From positions 124,001 to 188,000 of the forward strand of contig VXBP01002421.1 of the NCBI GenBank assembly GCA_013400115.1: 64,000 bases of DNA, read 5' to 3'. The position numbers were made by a program, and so were the translations under genes. Below the pieces are notes generated by a model, which saw nothing but the letters and a program-made list of their open reading frames with translations, was not told the origin of the DNA and did not search any database. Of this stretch, positions 10,644 to 22,847 are shown in pieces (the stretch's first letter is position 1; each line of letters opens with the position of its first letter). The DNA comes from Rhinopomastus cyanomelas. Taxonomy: Eukaryota; Chordata; Aves; Bucerotiformes; Rhinopomastidae.

Positions 10644-13333
10644 TCGGGAGCGTGCCTGAGTACTGAGGAGCTAGTGGGATTCAGAGTAAAATCCAAATGT
10701 CCTTTTAACTCCCTCTTGAAATACTTCCATTGGCGTTGCATTTGCAGCTCTTCTTTGGATGTGATCTGGAGACAGCTTACTCTATTGGTGGGAGCAACAA
10801 GGTTGTGGCTTTGCTTTAAACATCTTGCTTTTGAATTGCAGAATTCCAGTGGGTAGAAACTCTATTATATGGAAAGAAAGTCTGATGAGCTGCTTCATGA
10901 GACTAGCATGAGCATCCAGCTTCATCTTGGCTGGGTCCATCCCCCTCATCTCCTGGTCCCCTTCCTCCTGTTCCCCAAATCCTTATTAAGAACAGCAATC
11001 AGAAGAGCAGGGGTGTGAAAAAGAGAAAAAGATAATGTCACCCATAAAACCCCTAAGCCCACAGCTGTGTCTCTTGTATCAAATGAAGAGATAAGCTGCT
11101 GCGCTTAGAAAACTGATAACAGAAATCATTTGGGAGACTGACTGCTCAGAACGTCTGTTCTCAGTGCAGTTTCTGGTGCCTCCTTTACGGAAAGCGTCCC
11201 TTCTTCTGCGCATAACAGAGCTCGTTCTCCCAGGTTGGAGGGAGCACTCACAGCTGTGGGCAGAGGCCACAGACTCTCATCTGTGAGGACTGGTCACAGG
11301 AAGACTGTTCAGATGGTTTTGTGTCATATTCAGGGAGGGGGTTTTACCCAGCTAACTGAAAGGCAGGGCTAAACAAACCGCTTTGCAGTGAGTTCACAGA
11401 CATGGATGCAGAAAGGATTTGGAAGTGGTAGGCATGTGTGCCTTGCATGTCAGCACCATCTGACTTCTCTGGGACATAGTCGCCTTTTCTGAGGTGTTGT
11501 ATCAGCCACTACTGCTCCCTGTGATACTCACAGTAGCACTAGCTGTGCTGTTCACAGGTTCATACAGCTGTGGTGTCCCACAGTGTAAGCTGCCTTCTTT
11601 AAGGCTGCGGACTGGGCAGCAGTCCCACCTGCAGGTGCCTTGCTGGCAGCTGTCGAGCAGGTAGAGCAGCCAGGGCCAGGAAAGCAGTCACACATGGCTA
11701 AGCTGCTACACGGCTGTGTCATAGGAGAAGAAACTGAGACAGATGGAGGGCAAATTAATTGCTCAAAGTGGCTGAGCAATTGAGCAATATTACTGGCAAT
11801 GTCCAGTCTTGAAAGTAAGCATGGCTTCGGCCAGATTCTGTGCAATTGGGCTGCAACATCCCTGGGCCACCCACTCTTGCCCCAGAGAGTCTCACTATAG
11901 AGAAGGTTGGGGCAGCCAACACAGTTGTACCACTGTGTTGGCTCTGATCCAATAATAATGCTGGGCGACCATCCCCTTTCTTTCTCCCAGGAGGTGTCTC
12001 AGGTATGAAAGTAGCTGATTCTTTACACAATAGGAATTCTTTCTCAAAATAACCCCTTGTGGGTTTTGGTCCTGTTCAGCTCAGTCTTCCCTTTTTGGGG
12101 ACATGATGTAGTTGGGTGACTGAATAATTTATAGGGAATTACCTGGCAGGAGCAGAGACACTGACATTTAGTGAGTCAGTAGGGATGGAGCAGAGGCTTT
12201 GTTGTTTGCTGATGCTCCAAGAATAGGCTGCACTCAGAATAAGCACACCATCTATCTCCCCTCTGCCCCTTGAACTTTTGGTACCCCCTCCCAATCCACT
12301 CCAGTCTGAAATTACCACTTCTTTCTTCCCTCCTTTGCTCCCTACAGTTGGCTGCCTCATGTGGACAAGAAGCTCAGGTGCTCAGTGTCCTGGTTGCATG
12401 CAGGTTGTGGTAGACCATGGGCAAAAGTTGAAACTATCAGCTTCTCATGGTGTCAGGGGTATTGCAGAGCGATGAACTGCCACTCTCCCCAACTTCTAAT
12501 GGGAACCTGGCCTTATTCCTAGACCTCTGAGGAACTCTTTCTGCCCAATTTTTCTGTCCATCTGCTAGACCCATGTCTTTGAGAAAAGAGTATTCTGACC
12601 CACGGTCTTTGTTTTGGACTTTGACCTTCCTTATAGTCCTCACTCTTGGCCAGGCCCAAGCTTGAAGAGACTGGTCAAGTAGGCAATCCAGGCTGCAGAT
12701 GGACTGAGGGCTGTAAAGAGAGCTGTGACAGAAACCATGCCAGACCTTTGGATCTTTTGGCAGCAGTTTAATTACCCACGATGTGATGTGTAGCCAGCCT
12801 GGGCCACATCTAATCTGCCAGCTCTTCTTGACTTTCAGGAGAAGTGATGGGGTGGAAAGGAGCCAGGCAGATTAGCTTGTGTTGGGGCTAGGACCTCTGC
12901 ATCCTGCATGGCTCTTTTATGGGTGACCTGGCTATGTCAGGCTAACCTATGATTCACTTACTTTTCTGATTGGGAACTAGCTAGTTTCTTGAAAACTAGT
13001 TCTCCCTGCCAAAGCTGCCATTTCAGCCCAGTGTCTTTGGCAATCCTTGGGCAGTTCTCTTACTGCTTGGTATACTTAGATCTGGCTTAGATGAACTAGG
13101 AGACCTTGCTATTGCTCTTTGTACTGACTAGCTGTGAGGCTACCGTATTTGAATGCTCTAAGTCATGCGCTTCACTGTTAATAAGATAAAAAAGAGAACG
13201 AGTAGAGCACAAATACACACACAGAAACTACCCAGGGGTAAAAAAAATACAAGTTTCTAAAGTTCTCTTTTAAAATCAGTAACTTCCAATCCAGTATTAA
13301 CAGCACATTCATCATGCACGCAGAAAATATAGA

Positions 13334-14190
13334 CTCATAGAATCGTAGAATCATTAGGGATTGGAAGGAACCTCGAAAGACCATCTAGTCCAATCCCCCT
13401 GCCACAGCAGGATCACCTAGACCAAGTCACACAGTCAGTTAAGGTTAGAACGGATCACAGCATCATCCAGCTCCAACTCCCCTGCCATGGGCAGGGACAC
13501 CCCACCCTAGATCAGGCTGGCCAGAGCCTCATCCAGCCCGGCCTTAAACACCTCCAAGGATGGAGCCTCCACCACCTTCCTGGGCAACCCATTCCAGGCT
13601 CTCACCACTCTCACAGTGAAGAACTTCCTCCCCACATCCACTCTAAATCTACCCATCTCCAGCTTTGCTCCATTCCCCCTAGTCCTGTCGCTACCTGACA
13701 TCCTAAAAAGCCCTTCCCCAGCCTTTTTGTAGCCCCCTTCAGATACTGGAAGGCCACAATAAGGCCACTCCAGAGTCTCCTCTTCTCCAGGCTGAACACT
13801 CTGGCCTCATAGGAGAGCTGCTCCAGCCCTCTGAGCATCCTCATGGCCCTCCTCTGCACTCACTCCAGCACGTCNCCATCAAGCCAGTTCTTTACCCATC
13901 TAGTGGTCCACCCATCAAAGCCATGTTCCACCAGTTTGGAGACCAGAATGTGGTGCAGGACAGCGTCAAAGGCTTTGCTCAGGTCCAGGTAAATGACATC
14001 AGTCGCCCGCCCCTCAGCCATTAATGTTGTGACCTGCTCATAGAAGGCCACCAGGTTTGTCAGGCAGGACTTGCCCTTGGTGAAGCCATGCCGATGGTGC
14101 CCAATCACCTCTTCATTATTCTCCTGACTCAGTAGTGCCTTCAGGAGGATTTGCTCCATGATCTTACTGGGCACAGAGGTGAGACTGACT
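13334..14190 (-). mobile_element. CR1 LINE, ALASLI group, internally deleted
   Basis: Read on the minus strand, the 5' part (14174-13880) is the reverse transcriptase segment with [29 protein letters not shown] (a catalytic Asp of the RT palm) and [14 protein letters not shown]. It then jumps to QRRAMRMLRGLEQLSYEA, skipping the PQGSVLGP and FADD blocks, so roughly 0.4 kb of ORF2 is missing. A single undetermined base (13875) sits at the join. The C-terminus is FKAGLDEALASLI. The 3' UTR is composite: a first tail (GGAGTTGGAGCTGGATGATG and following) is fused to the CTGTGTGACTTGGTCTAGG tail of the VFLCDL group. Confidence 0.93.
13875..13875. other. single undetermined base inside CR1
   Basis: One N lies exactly where the CR1 reading jumps from the RT palm region to the post-FADD region. 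This suggests an assembly join or collapse within a repeat, although a genuine internal deletion beside an uncalled base is possible. Confidence 0.95.
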
Positions 14191-15707
14191 CCTTTCTACT
14201 GTTTTTGAAAGGAAGAGATAGTTGCACATTTCTGGAGCTACACCGGAAGGGATGACCAGCTCCATCTCATTGTAACACTAGTCAGTCAGGTGTGTGCTGT
14301 GCGTCACTCAGTCGAAGACTGCCTGCTCCACTGCACAGCCTCTCTGCTCTTGCTGACAGGAGCTCCAGGCCTGTGTTTCTCACTTGTCTTCCCATCATGA
14401 CTCACCTCTGCACCTTCTGTAGTATCAGGCTGCTCGTTTCTTTTTGATTAGAGAGTAGCTCTGAGACTGCATCTCCTTTGTGCCTTTTGCAGCCTCAGGT
14501 GCTGACCATTTTCACGCTACTAACGCCCTCTATTTATTTGCTCCCTTCTTCACAGCCCACACCCCCAGACTCTTCTCAGCACTATAATAGTGTTTGGCAC
14601 TTCCCTGGCAAATATTTGAATGCCATAATTGTATTTTCTTCAGGTTTTTATAATTTTAGCCATCCCACAGTGCAAGTGGGCAAAGGGAAGCTAAGTACTC
14701 TAGGAATCATCCCAGAGAACATTCACGCCAAAACCAGAAGCAGATCTCAAGGTACCTCAGCGTCAGTGTATAGTCCTGGCCCCTTTGCAAGGAATGGCCA
14801 CTACACTCTACTCTAAGCCACTCACGAGGTGGCAGTTCCTGACACCACAGGTCAAACAGTGGGATGGGCTGTACCAGCCCCTTGTACAAAGCTCCAGTAC
14901 AACGCGAGGAAGCCAGGCTGGTGAGCTGTGTGCAGGTGAGTGAGAAGCATTCAGAGTCACATCATCCACCCAGTTTGGGAATAGTCTAAATCTCTTCAAA
15001 TGCTTGAAACAAGTGCCTGAAGGCCATGACCTAGGCAAGAGGGAAGGATGCAATGATGTGATAAATCTGATAGATCTTTTATTTACCCTTTCTGACCTGC
15101 ATGACACATTGAGAGCATCAGCAGGCCCTGCGTCAGCATCAGCACTGGGGTAGGCTGGCTACCTGGACATGCACAGGTGCACTTGTTGTGGGGAGCGTAA
15201 CAAAGGGGAGCAAAACATTGCTCCCATTGATGGAAGATAGTCTGTGTGTCTGCTCTATATTGTTCCTCCCTCCCTGGACAGAGCTGTTGAATGGTTGTCA
15301 GCAGACTGGAGGCTTTTAAATATAATAGGAAGCCAACTTAAACTTCCCTCATCTGGTCTAGATAATCTAACTGATCTCACCATTCCTGCTGAACAATGGA
15401 AAATTGCCTGAATATTTAAACATGTATTGTTCTTAGGGAAACAAAATGTTCAGCTAGCTTGGTTGCCTTAGTAACATCCACTTCTAAAAATACAAAAGAG
15501 ACAATCTACAAAATAAGTGAACGTGTAGAACAGGCAAGGAGGGGAAATGTGTCTTTCTCCCTGACCCAGAGCAACTGGGTCGTGGTCACGAAGTGCTTTC
15601 CTTTAAATCTCCCCGAAGGATTTAGGGCATATAGTCACATACTTGTTAACAAGTTTGATTTTTAACAGTTTAGAACATAACTTCATGGTAAAGCCACATA
15701 AGCCCCT
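14191..15707. other. unique stretch, no gene seen
   Basis: About 1.5 kb between two CR1 copies. Open frames are at most about 112 codons and unrecognised. No repeat or RNA gene was seen. Confidence 0.55.
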
Positions 15708-16016
15708 GTGGGTGGGTGTCAGGAGGATGGAACTGGGCTGTTCTCGGTGTCATGTAGTGATAGGACGAGGGGCAATGGGTGTGAGCTGGAACATAAAAGG
15801 AACTATGAGGAGGAACTTCTTCCCAGTGAGGGTGACGGAGCACTGGAACAGGCTGCCCAGGGGGGTTGTGGAGTCTCCTCCACTGGAGATGTTCAAGACC
15901 CGCCTGGATGTGTTCCTGTGTGACTTGGTCTAGGTGATCCTGCTGTGGCAGGGGGGATTGGACTGGATGATCTTTTGAGGTCCCTTCCATTCCATAGTGA
16001 TTCTATGATTCTCTGA
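15708..16016 (+). mobile_element. CR1 LINE 3' end, VFLCDL group
   Basis: The plus strand encodes the last part of ORF2: [17 protein letters not shown] in one frame, [20 protein letters not shown] in the next, then [19 protein letters not shown] and a stop. The GTGATCCTGCTGTGGCAGG tail and octamers end at 16016. One frameshift separates the upstream part from the C-terminus. Good similarity to the copies at 60981 and 62222 suggests a fairly young insertion. Confidence 0.94.
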
Positions 16017-17591
16017 TACCTCTTTTACATTGGCCCCAAACTAATTTAGGGTGATGCGATCCCAGAAACCACATATTTCACAAGAAGCAAGGAGCACGTC
16101 ACGGCAATAGTTACTGGATGTTGGGGGACAAAGGATATAAAATAGTAAGGATTAATTAAGACTGCTCAAAAGCCACCCTGAGATAGACCTTGTGAGGACA
16201 AACAAAAGGAAGAAGAAAGGATTTCTTTGTGACGTGATGTGGGAAGGACCTGTGTGTGCTTGAGAAGGTCATGACGGACAGGACATAGGCGCAACTCAAA
16301 GGTGGCCAGGTGAAACAAGCAACACTTCACTTTTCAGTAATTCTAAGAAGGGAGAACATAGGACAAGTGCTGTGTGTATGGGAAAGGAAATTTCTACATC
16401 TGAGATGAAACAAGAACATAAGCATCTTGATCAGCTCCAGTCACAGGGACCAGAATAACTCAGAATATTGAAAGAGCTGGCATATGAAATGGCAAGTCTT
16501 CCAGGGTGGTTTTTTAATTAATCTGTGAAGTTGGTGGTGGCACTGTCTGACTGCAGAATAACAGATGCACTGCTTGTGTTATCTCTAAGAAAAGGAAAAT
16601 GGTGTCATCTAGGGAAATGCAGACCCATTCTTCTGACCACAACAGCACATAAAGCTTCAGAGCCAGTTGGTAGAAGAGGGTAATAAAAAAACACCAAGGC
16701 AAATGAAAAATGCAGTGCAAAGCCATTTGAGTCTGTTGAGGCAGAGCATGCCAGAATAGCACGCTCGATATTTCTCTCTGATAAGACAATTATTTGGATA
16801 GGAGAAATGATAGAGATCTTATCTGTCCAGACTATAGTACAGTACTTGACACAGTGCCATATGTGAAATTAATAGCTAAAACAGAGGTTATGAAAAAGTT
16901 AGGAGGCAGATAAAGAGGTGGGTGATAGGGAGGCAAAGGTATGTTGTATGGAAAGGGAGGCTATCAGATTGGAATAATGGAATCCCATAAAAGGCTTTGC
17001 TGGTGCATTAGCTTTAATATGCAGAAACGTATTGGGATCTGTAGGAGCAACACTGTGGTGGCTCAACAGCTGGAAATGCCAGGGGAAGACAAAAGCTTCA
17101 TTTAGTAACGTCTTACGCTGTCATCTCATGGTGACTGTGAGCCCCAACGTGCTGCGATCGCAAACAGACAGACAATACCTTGCAAGCATGCAGAGAGAGA
17201 AGGAAGAGTGAACAGTGAGGAATGCAGGACTCGGGAGAGAGCTCATCTGAAACAAAGGGTTCAGTTCTTGCTACCTGTGCACTAGAAATATGTATTCCAG
17301 GGGAAACAGGTGAGCTGGTGACACCAGAAGGGAGACTCACTCCCAGCCTATGTGGAGACACTAAGCGAGACTGGCTTTCACAGCCAGCAAAGTGAAGGAG
17401 AGGCTGTATTTCCTCTCTAAAAACGTGTTTGTGTATGAAAATCAGAAGAGGCTGTTGTTAAAGTTGAAGGACAGTGGTTTCCCAAGAACAAGTGAGTACA
17501 AACAGATCGTAAAGGAATTTAGACTGAAAATTAGAAGAAAGCTTCATCAGAGCAATTAGTTTTGGAAACAGCCTCTGATGGGAGATGTAGA
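16017..17591. other. unique stretch, no gene seen
   Basis: About 1.6 kb without recognised repeats. Open frames are below about 91 codons and overlap on both strands. Confidence 0.55.
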
Positions 17592-18021
17592 GATGTTGCT
17601 TCTGGTCTCTTCTCACTGGTGGTTAGCAATAGAACAAGAGGGAATGGCTTCAAAAACCCACCTGGATGTGTTCCTGTGCAACTTGGTCTAGGTGATCCTG
17701 CTCTGGCAGGGGGATTGGACTGGATGCTCTTTCGAGGTCCCTTCCAATCCCTAATGTGATTCCAATCCCTGTGATTCTGTGAAACTGCAACAGGGTAAGT
17801 TTAGACTAGACATCAGTAAAATCTTTTTCACAGGAAGAGTAGTCAGATACTGGAATAGGCTGCCCAGGTGGCTGAGTCACCATCCTCAGATGTATTTAAA
17901 GGTTGTTTAGATGTGGTGTTAGGGGACATGGTTTAGAGGTGAACTTTGTAGATTAGGGTTGATAACTGGACTCGATGATCCCAAGTTTCTTTTCCAATCT
18001 GAATGATACTGTTATTCTATG
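17592..18021 (+). mobile_element. old CR1 copy split by a younger CR1
   Basis: The host copy reads GLFSLVVSNRTRGNGF up to 17654. It resumes at 17782 with KLQQGKFRLDISKIFFTGR, followed by WNRLPRW and an older tail ending near GTTATTCTATG at 18021. Removing 17655-17781 restores the normal CR1 order RTRGNGF-KLQQGKFRLD in frame, which shows that the inner segment is a later insertion. The older group has a GTGATATTAGGG-like tail unlike the dominant group. Confidence 0.88.
17655..17781 (+). mobile_element. young CR1 3' tail nested in older CR1
   Basis: This is a heavily 5'-truncated VFLCDL-group copy: ACCCACCTGGATGTGTTCCT, the GTGATCCTGCTCTGGCAGG tail and a final GTGATTCTGTGA. It has a small internal repeat of GTGATTCCAATCCCT. 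AAA flanks both sides (17652-17654 and 17782-17784) and may be a three-base target duplication, in line with the very short or absent duplications known for CR1. Confidence 0.88.
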
Positions 18022-18306
18022 TGAGGAAAGGAGGCCAGCATTCTTTAAGAGGATGTCCCTTAAATGAAAGACATTTTGTCCTATGGCTTCCTGTGGCAGC
18101 ACTCATGACCAAGAGCTTTCCAGGGCTATATTTGCCTAATCACGAATCAGTTTGGCAGCATCCATAGCTTAGAAGTAGCCACTTTACCTAAGCTTCAATC
18201 TGTGCTTTCAGCTGCACCACTACAGCTTGGGATGCAAAACAATGATTCATTGGAAAACACCTGATAAGGAGAGAAAGACAGCAGGGAAAGGAAAATGCTG
18301 TTTCAG

Positions 18307-18414
18307 CAGAAAGCCCCTGAGGGACATGAGATGGCACCATATTTGCAAAGTGGGGATACAAACCCTGCGATGCTGACGCTAACAGATGAGCCTAAAGAGC
18401 TTCCTCAAAGTACA
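18307..18414 (+). other. weak candidate exon
   Basis: A 108-base segment open in one frame (starting QKAPEGHEMAPYLQSG) lies between TTTCAG and ACA|GTAAGT. The donor is excellent, but the sequence before the acceptor is purine-rich, so the acceptor is poor. The length is a multiple of three. No family is recognised, and chance is the likelier explanation. Confidence 0.12.
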
Positions 18415-18525
18415 GTAAGTGCATACACTGAGTATAGGGCTATCATGGAGACAGGCAGAAACAGCCCCAGCTCTACACCACTCAGATTGTTTTTCCTTCC
18501 CCCACGAACATTTTTGAGGATGTGT

Positions 18526-19482
18526 AATCATAGAATCATTAAGGATTAGAAGGGACCTCAAAAGATCATCTAGTCCAATCCCCCTGCCACAGCTGGATCA
18601 TCCAGACCAAGTGACACAGTCAGTTAAGGTTAGAACGGATCACAGCATCATCCAGTTCCAACTCCCCTGCCATGGGCAGGGACACCCCACCCTAGATCAG
18701 GCTGGCGAGAGCCACATCCAGCCCGGCCTTCAAGGATGGAGCCTCCACCACCTCACTGGGTAACCCATTCCAGGCTCTCACCACTCTCACAGTGAAGAAC
18801 TTCCTCCTCACATCCACTCTAAATCTACCCATCTCCAGCTTTGCTCCGTTCCCCCTAGTCCTGTCGCTACGTGCCATCCTAAACAGTCCCTCCCCAGCCT
18901 TTTTGTAGNNNNNNNNNNNNNNNNNNNNNNNNNNNNNNNNNNNNNNNNNNNNNNNNNNNNNNNNNNNNNNNNNNNNNNNNNNNNNNNNNNNNNNNNNNNN
19001 NNNNNNNNNNNNNNNNNNNNNNNNNNNNNNNNNNNNNNNNNNNNNNNNNNNNNNNNNNNNNNNNNNNNNNNNNNNNNNNNNNNNNNNNNNNNNNNNNNNN
19101 NNNNNNNNNNNNNNNNNNNNNNNNNNNNNNNNNNNNNNNNNNNNNNNNNNNNNNNNNNNNNNNNNNNNNNNNNNNNNNNNNNNNNNNNNNNNNNNNNNNN
19201 NNNNNNNNNNNNNNNNNNNNNNNNNNNNNNNNNNNNNNNNNNNNNNNNNNNNNNNNNNNNNNNNNNNNNNNNNNNNNNNNNNNNNNNNNNNNNNNNNNNN
19301 NNNNNNNNNNNNNNNNNNNNNNNNNNNNNNNNNNNNNNNNNNNNNNNNNNNNNNNNNNNNNNNNNNNNNNNGGGAGCACTCAGTGCCTCTGTCCATGTCA
19401 CCAACAAAGATGTTGAACAAGACTGGTCCCAGGACCGATCCCTGAGGTTCTCTGCTTGTCACTGGCCTCCACTTGGACATGA
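18526..19482 (-). mobile_element. CR1 LINE, ALASLI group, containing an assembly gap
   Basis: The minus-strand 5' part (19482-19372) reads [18 protein letters not shown], then [12 protein letters not shown], which is CR1 reverse transcriptase just before the FADD box. After 463 undetermined bases it resumes with [40 protein letters not shown] and [13 protein letters not shown]. The 3' UTR has the same composite double tail as the copy at 13334-14190, with the same junction after the GTCACACAG block (antisense). FADD and the thumb region are presumably inside the gap. Confidence 0.92.
18909..19371. other. assembly gap of 463 undetermined bases
   Basis: A run of N lies inside a CR1 copy. The reverse transcriptase reading before and after is on the same strand and in the expected order, so the missing sequence is most likely CR1 ORF2. 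Whether the stated length is real or estimated cannot be told. Confidence 0.98.
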
Positions 19483-21298
19483 TGAAAGCCTTTTTTTCTT
19501 GATGCTGTTCAGACTGTTTTTGTCCCTTAGAGGATGGTTGCCATGCTGTATCTATACTGCTCATGACATTTAGTGACAGTTCAACTCACAGAAACTTTTT
19601 ACAGAAGACAAACTGTTCTTCAAGCCAATAAGATGACTTTCCTAAAGCTCCTTTAGAAGTCCACGGTACTTCTAAACCTCTATTCCCTGACTAACCTTAA
19701 AACCATTGTCTTTGCTACTGTTTTTCTCTTTTCATTTGCCCTTTCCATTTTAGTCTGCTTCTGTCAAGCTTACTCATGTCCTTTTCAATTCCTTCTCCTT
19801 GCCAGCTGAAGCACATGCCTGAGGTGCCCTGCTGTAGCTTCTGCCCTCTGGTTTCTCACGGTTCTTCATTTGCTCCATCCATCACTCTCAGGGCTCTCAC
19901 ATTTGTAGATCACCACAGCAACAGCGCCGGGAATACTGAAGGCAATTATTTATTGTAGCTCCAGCTGAGGCAGTGTGGAACTGGGAAGCAGGGCATTGTG
20001 AGGGCCCTGGGCAGGTTCCTCAGTTTATACAGTGGGTAGAAGGTCATGTGTCAGACTTGCCAGATCTTGCTCATCAAGGGTAAAACTTAAGCAATTAAGT
20101 CCCACCTTGTGCCCCCCTCAGCAGGTGGCTTTTGCTCTGTGTGTTCTCTACAGCCACTGTCTTCTCTGTTCCCCCTCCTCCCATGCCAGGTACAATTGGT
20201 AAGCGTGATCTGACCCATCTTGGGGGACAGGGGTACCGCAGAGCGAACAGAAACCTGCCATGCTGTCATGTGAGCCGTGGGCCACATGTCACTCCCATTA
20301 GTATAGCGCAAGGAAGAGAAAAAGAGCTGGGACAGAAGAAACCAAAGGCAGTGGATACTGCAGTTGCTATGCAAGACTATTGAAGTGATCTGAAATGACT
20401 ATTCTGGGGGGATCTACAACGCGAGGAAACTCACATGTGCATATCCTTCAACAGGCAGAGTGAGCTGCAGCACACCACTACATGTGCTTTGATTTGGGGA
20501 AGCAGCTAATTATACAGCATTCCCACTCTGCTGTAACTATTCTGCAATGATTTGTGTGCAGTGTTGAAAGGCTCTGCCAATCCACTGTGACCCTTTGGAT
20601 GAGTAGGCTCTCTGAGCCTGGCGTTTCGAAGAAGGAGATTTTCTCAATGTGTTTGAGCTGTGATGAGAATGGAGACCTTTCTCATCTTTCCGAGCAGGGA
20701 GTGTCAAAAGCCACTGTCATATGGTTAACAGGATGCCTGACTATACAGCCTGGTACAGACACTCTTGTGTTTCACAATCTTCCTGTCACTGTCCCGCTTA
20801 TATGGGTGGAACCTTTGGTGCGATTGCTTGCAAGGAAAAGGACACAGCTGTGCACACATGTGGTCAGTGCCCAAGTGTCTGGAGAATCACTAATCATAAT
20901 GGACCAAACTTCAGATAAATCAAGTTGGCAGTTGATATTTGTCTCAGAGAAGTGTGCAGGGCAAGGTGACATGAGCTAACATCTTACCCAGCTAACCCCC
21001 ACCCTGCAGAAAATGGATCCAAACAGAATGTCAAATAAGAGACTATTAAAAGGAGTTTAGGGTTTGTGCAACGCGTGTGTATCCCTGAGAGCCCGCTGCA
21101 GTGGCCAGAGACTTAGATGTACTGTCCTAAATAGCAAAAGAAACCAGATGCATAAAGCTGGGTGTTTCATGTTAGCCCTTATGAACTTGTTCTTCAAAGA
21201 CCACAGGTGCTTGGTAAGATAGCAGATGATCTTTACAAAACACTGTAAGAATACATGCTGAAAGAAAATACACACCTACATTCCTGCTTGCAAACAAC
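19483..21298. other. unique stretch, no gene seen
   Basis: About 1.8 kb. The longest open frame is 141 codons at 20554-20979 (plus). It shows no recognisable domain and overlaps other open frames. No repeat was recognised. Confidence 0.5.
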
Positions 21299-21644
21299 TT
21301 GGAAAAAAGGAGACTGAGGGGTGATCTCATTAATGTTTATAAACACAGAAAGGGTGGTATCAGGAGGATGGAGCCAGGCTCTTCTCAGTGGCATCCAATA
21401 ATTGGACAACGGGTGTAAGCTGGAACACAGGAGATTCCACATCAATATGAGAAGTGAGGGTGACAGAGCACTGGAACGGGCAGCCCAGGGGGGTAGTGGA
21501 GTCTCTTTCCCTGGAGATGTTTAAAACCCACCTGGACATGTTCCTGTGCAACTTGATTTAGGTCATCCTGCTGCAGCAGGGAGATTGGACTAGATGATCT
21601 TTTTGAGGTCCCTTCCAATCCCTAATGTTCTGTGATTCTGTGAT
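21299..21644 (+). mobile_element. CR1 LINE 3' end, VFLCDL group
   Basis: It starts in the [15 protein letters not shown] equivalent, seen as GGAGACTGAGGGGTGATCTC. It continues through RFHINMRSE and WNGQPRG, with a short deletion removing part of the RNFFTVRVT block, and ends in a FLCNLI-like terminus. The tail finishes with TTCTGTGATTCTGTGA. The deletion and several substitutions disrupt the reading frame. Confidence 0.93.
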
Positions 21645-22847
21645 AAAGGAGACAGAGAAAGAAAATGCTATTTAATTTGTATAAACAGAAGACAAAATAG
21701 AGGTGTATTCAAAATTGTATTCTAATTTTTATTCTGTTATAAAGGAAAAGCAGAGACCTGTGTTTTGTGGGGCTTTTCTCTTCATAAACACTGTATTGCT
21801 TCACCTTGTCCCAGTACAGTCCTGTGGATCAGCTTTCTGCCTGACTTATACCTCATATCTGACAAAATTGTGGCCACAGATCTGTCCAAGTCTCTCCTTT
21901 TTCTCTCCATCTGCTACTCCAGCCATGCAGCTCGCACACTACAGCGAAGAATGGAGGGCTCAGAGCTCACTGTCTCCACTACCGCCCTTCAGTCTTCCTC
22001 TTCTGGACAGTTACCACTTCTGTTACTGGTAAGACACTAAAGGGAAGCCCACTTCATACTTCAGCTGCTCCTTTGCATGTCTTCATGTGAAGATTTCTGC
22101 TTTATTCAGGAGAACTATTCTTCTTCCCTCTTAGCCAGATACCTGATGTGAAATCATCTGCTTTTATCTGCGGCATCACAGCATGGCAACAGCAAGAGGT
22201 TACTGTAACCCTGTGGTCCAGTGGTGGAAAGCAATGACCCCGTGACGTGAGCCTCTCTTTCCTGTGTATTCCTTGTGTTCCTACTTGGCCTCTTTCATCA
22301 GGCTGAGTGGTAGTCACATCCCCTTCTCTGTCAGTACTTTCCAGCTGCTAGTTTCCTGCTATCCCTTCTCTGACCTGTCATTAAAGTAGTTGTGGGAGTT
22401 CACTGGCCCTGGGGACTGTCATAACAGACTTAAAGAGCATTTGGTGATCTGGCCTTTCATCACATTACGCAGCGCAAGAAAGGGGAAGGGAGCAAGCAGA
22501 GAACTAAACTCCAGCAGAGGTTGTGTCTGCTCAGGGACTGATCACAGGCAGCCGCAATGTCTCCGTGTGTTTCTCTGTAGCTTCATGCCGCTCCGTTGTA
22601 GTGCTCCTCTGCACTGCTTTCCATGAGGTTGGAGCATCTGCTCCTAAAACTAGCAGCAGATACAAGGAAGGCAGCACTAGTGCCTTTACTCCCCTTGCCC
22701 TTGAAGGAAGGAAAAACGGGCACAAACTGGGACATCCTACTGAGCAGGAGATGAGTGAGGTTCTCCGATGAACAAAGACTGTCTTGCTCCCCGGCTGCTT
22801 CTACTCTGTCCCTGTCAGAAAATGCCTGAACACAGGCAGACACTATT
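21645..22847. other. unique stretch, no gene seen
   Basis: About 1.2 kb. Several open frames of 70-110 codons overlap in both directions without recognisable domains. No repeat or RNA gene seen. Confidence 0.5.

Larger units (their letters stand above)
8933..13333. other. unique stretch with minisatellite, no gene seen
   Basis: About 4.4 kb without CR1. It contains a short 18-bp tandem repeat (10071-10141) and a clustered TTACGTAA plus GCGCCAAA motif pair (10611-10643). Open frames are short and unrecognised. Likely intergenic or intronic. Confidence 0.55.
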
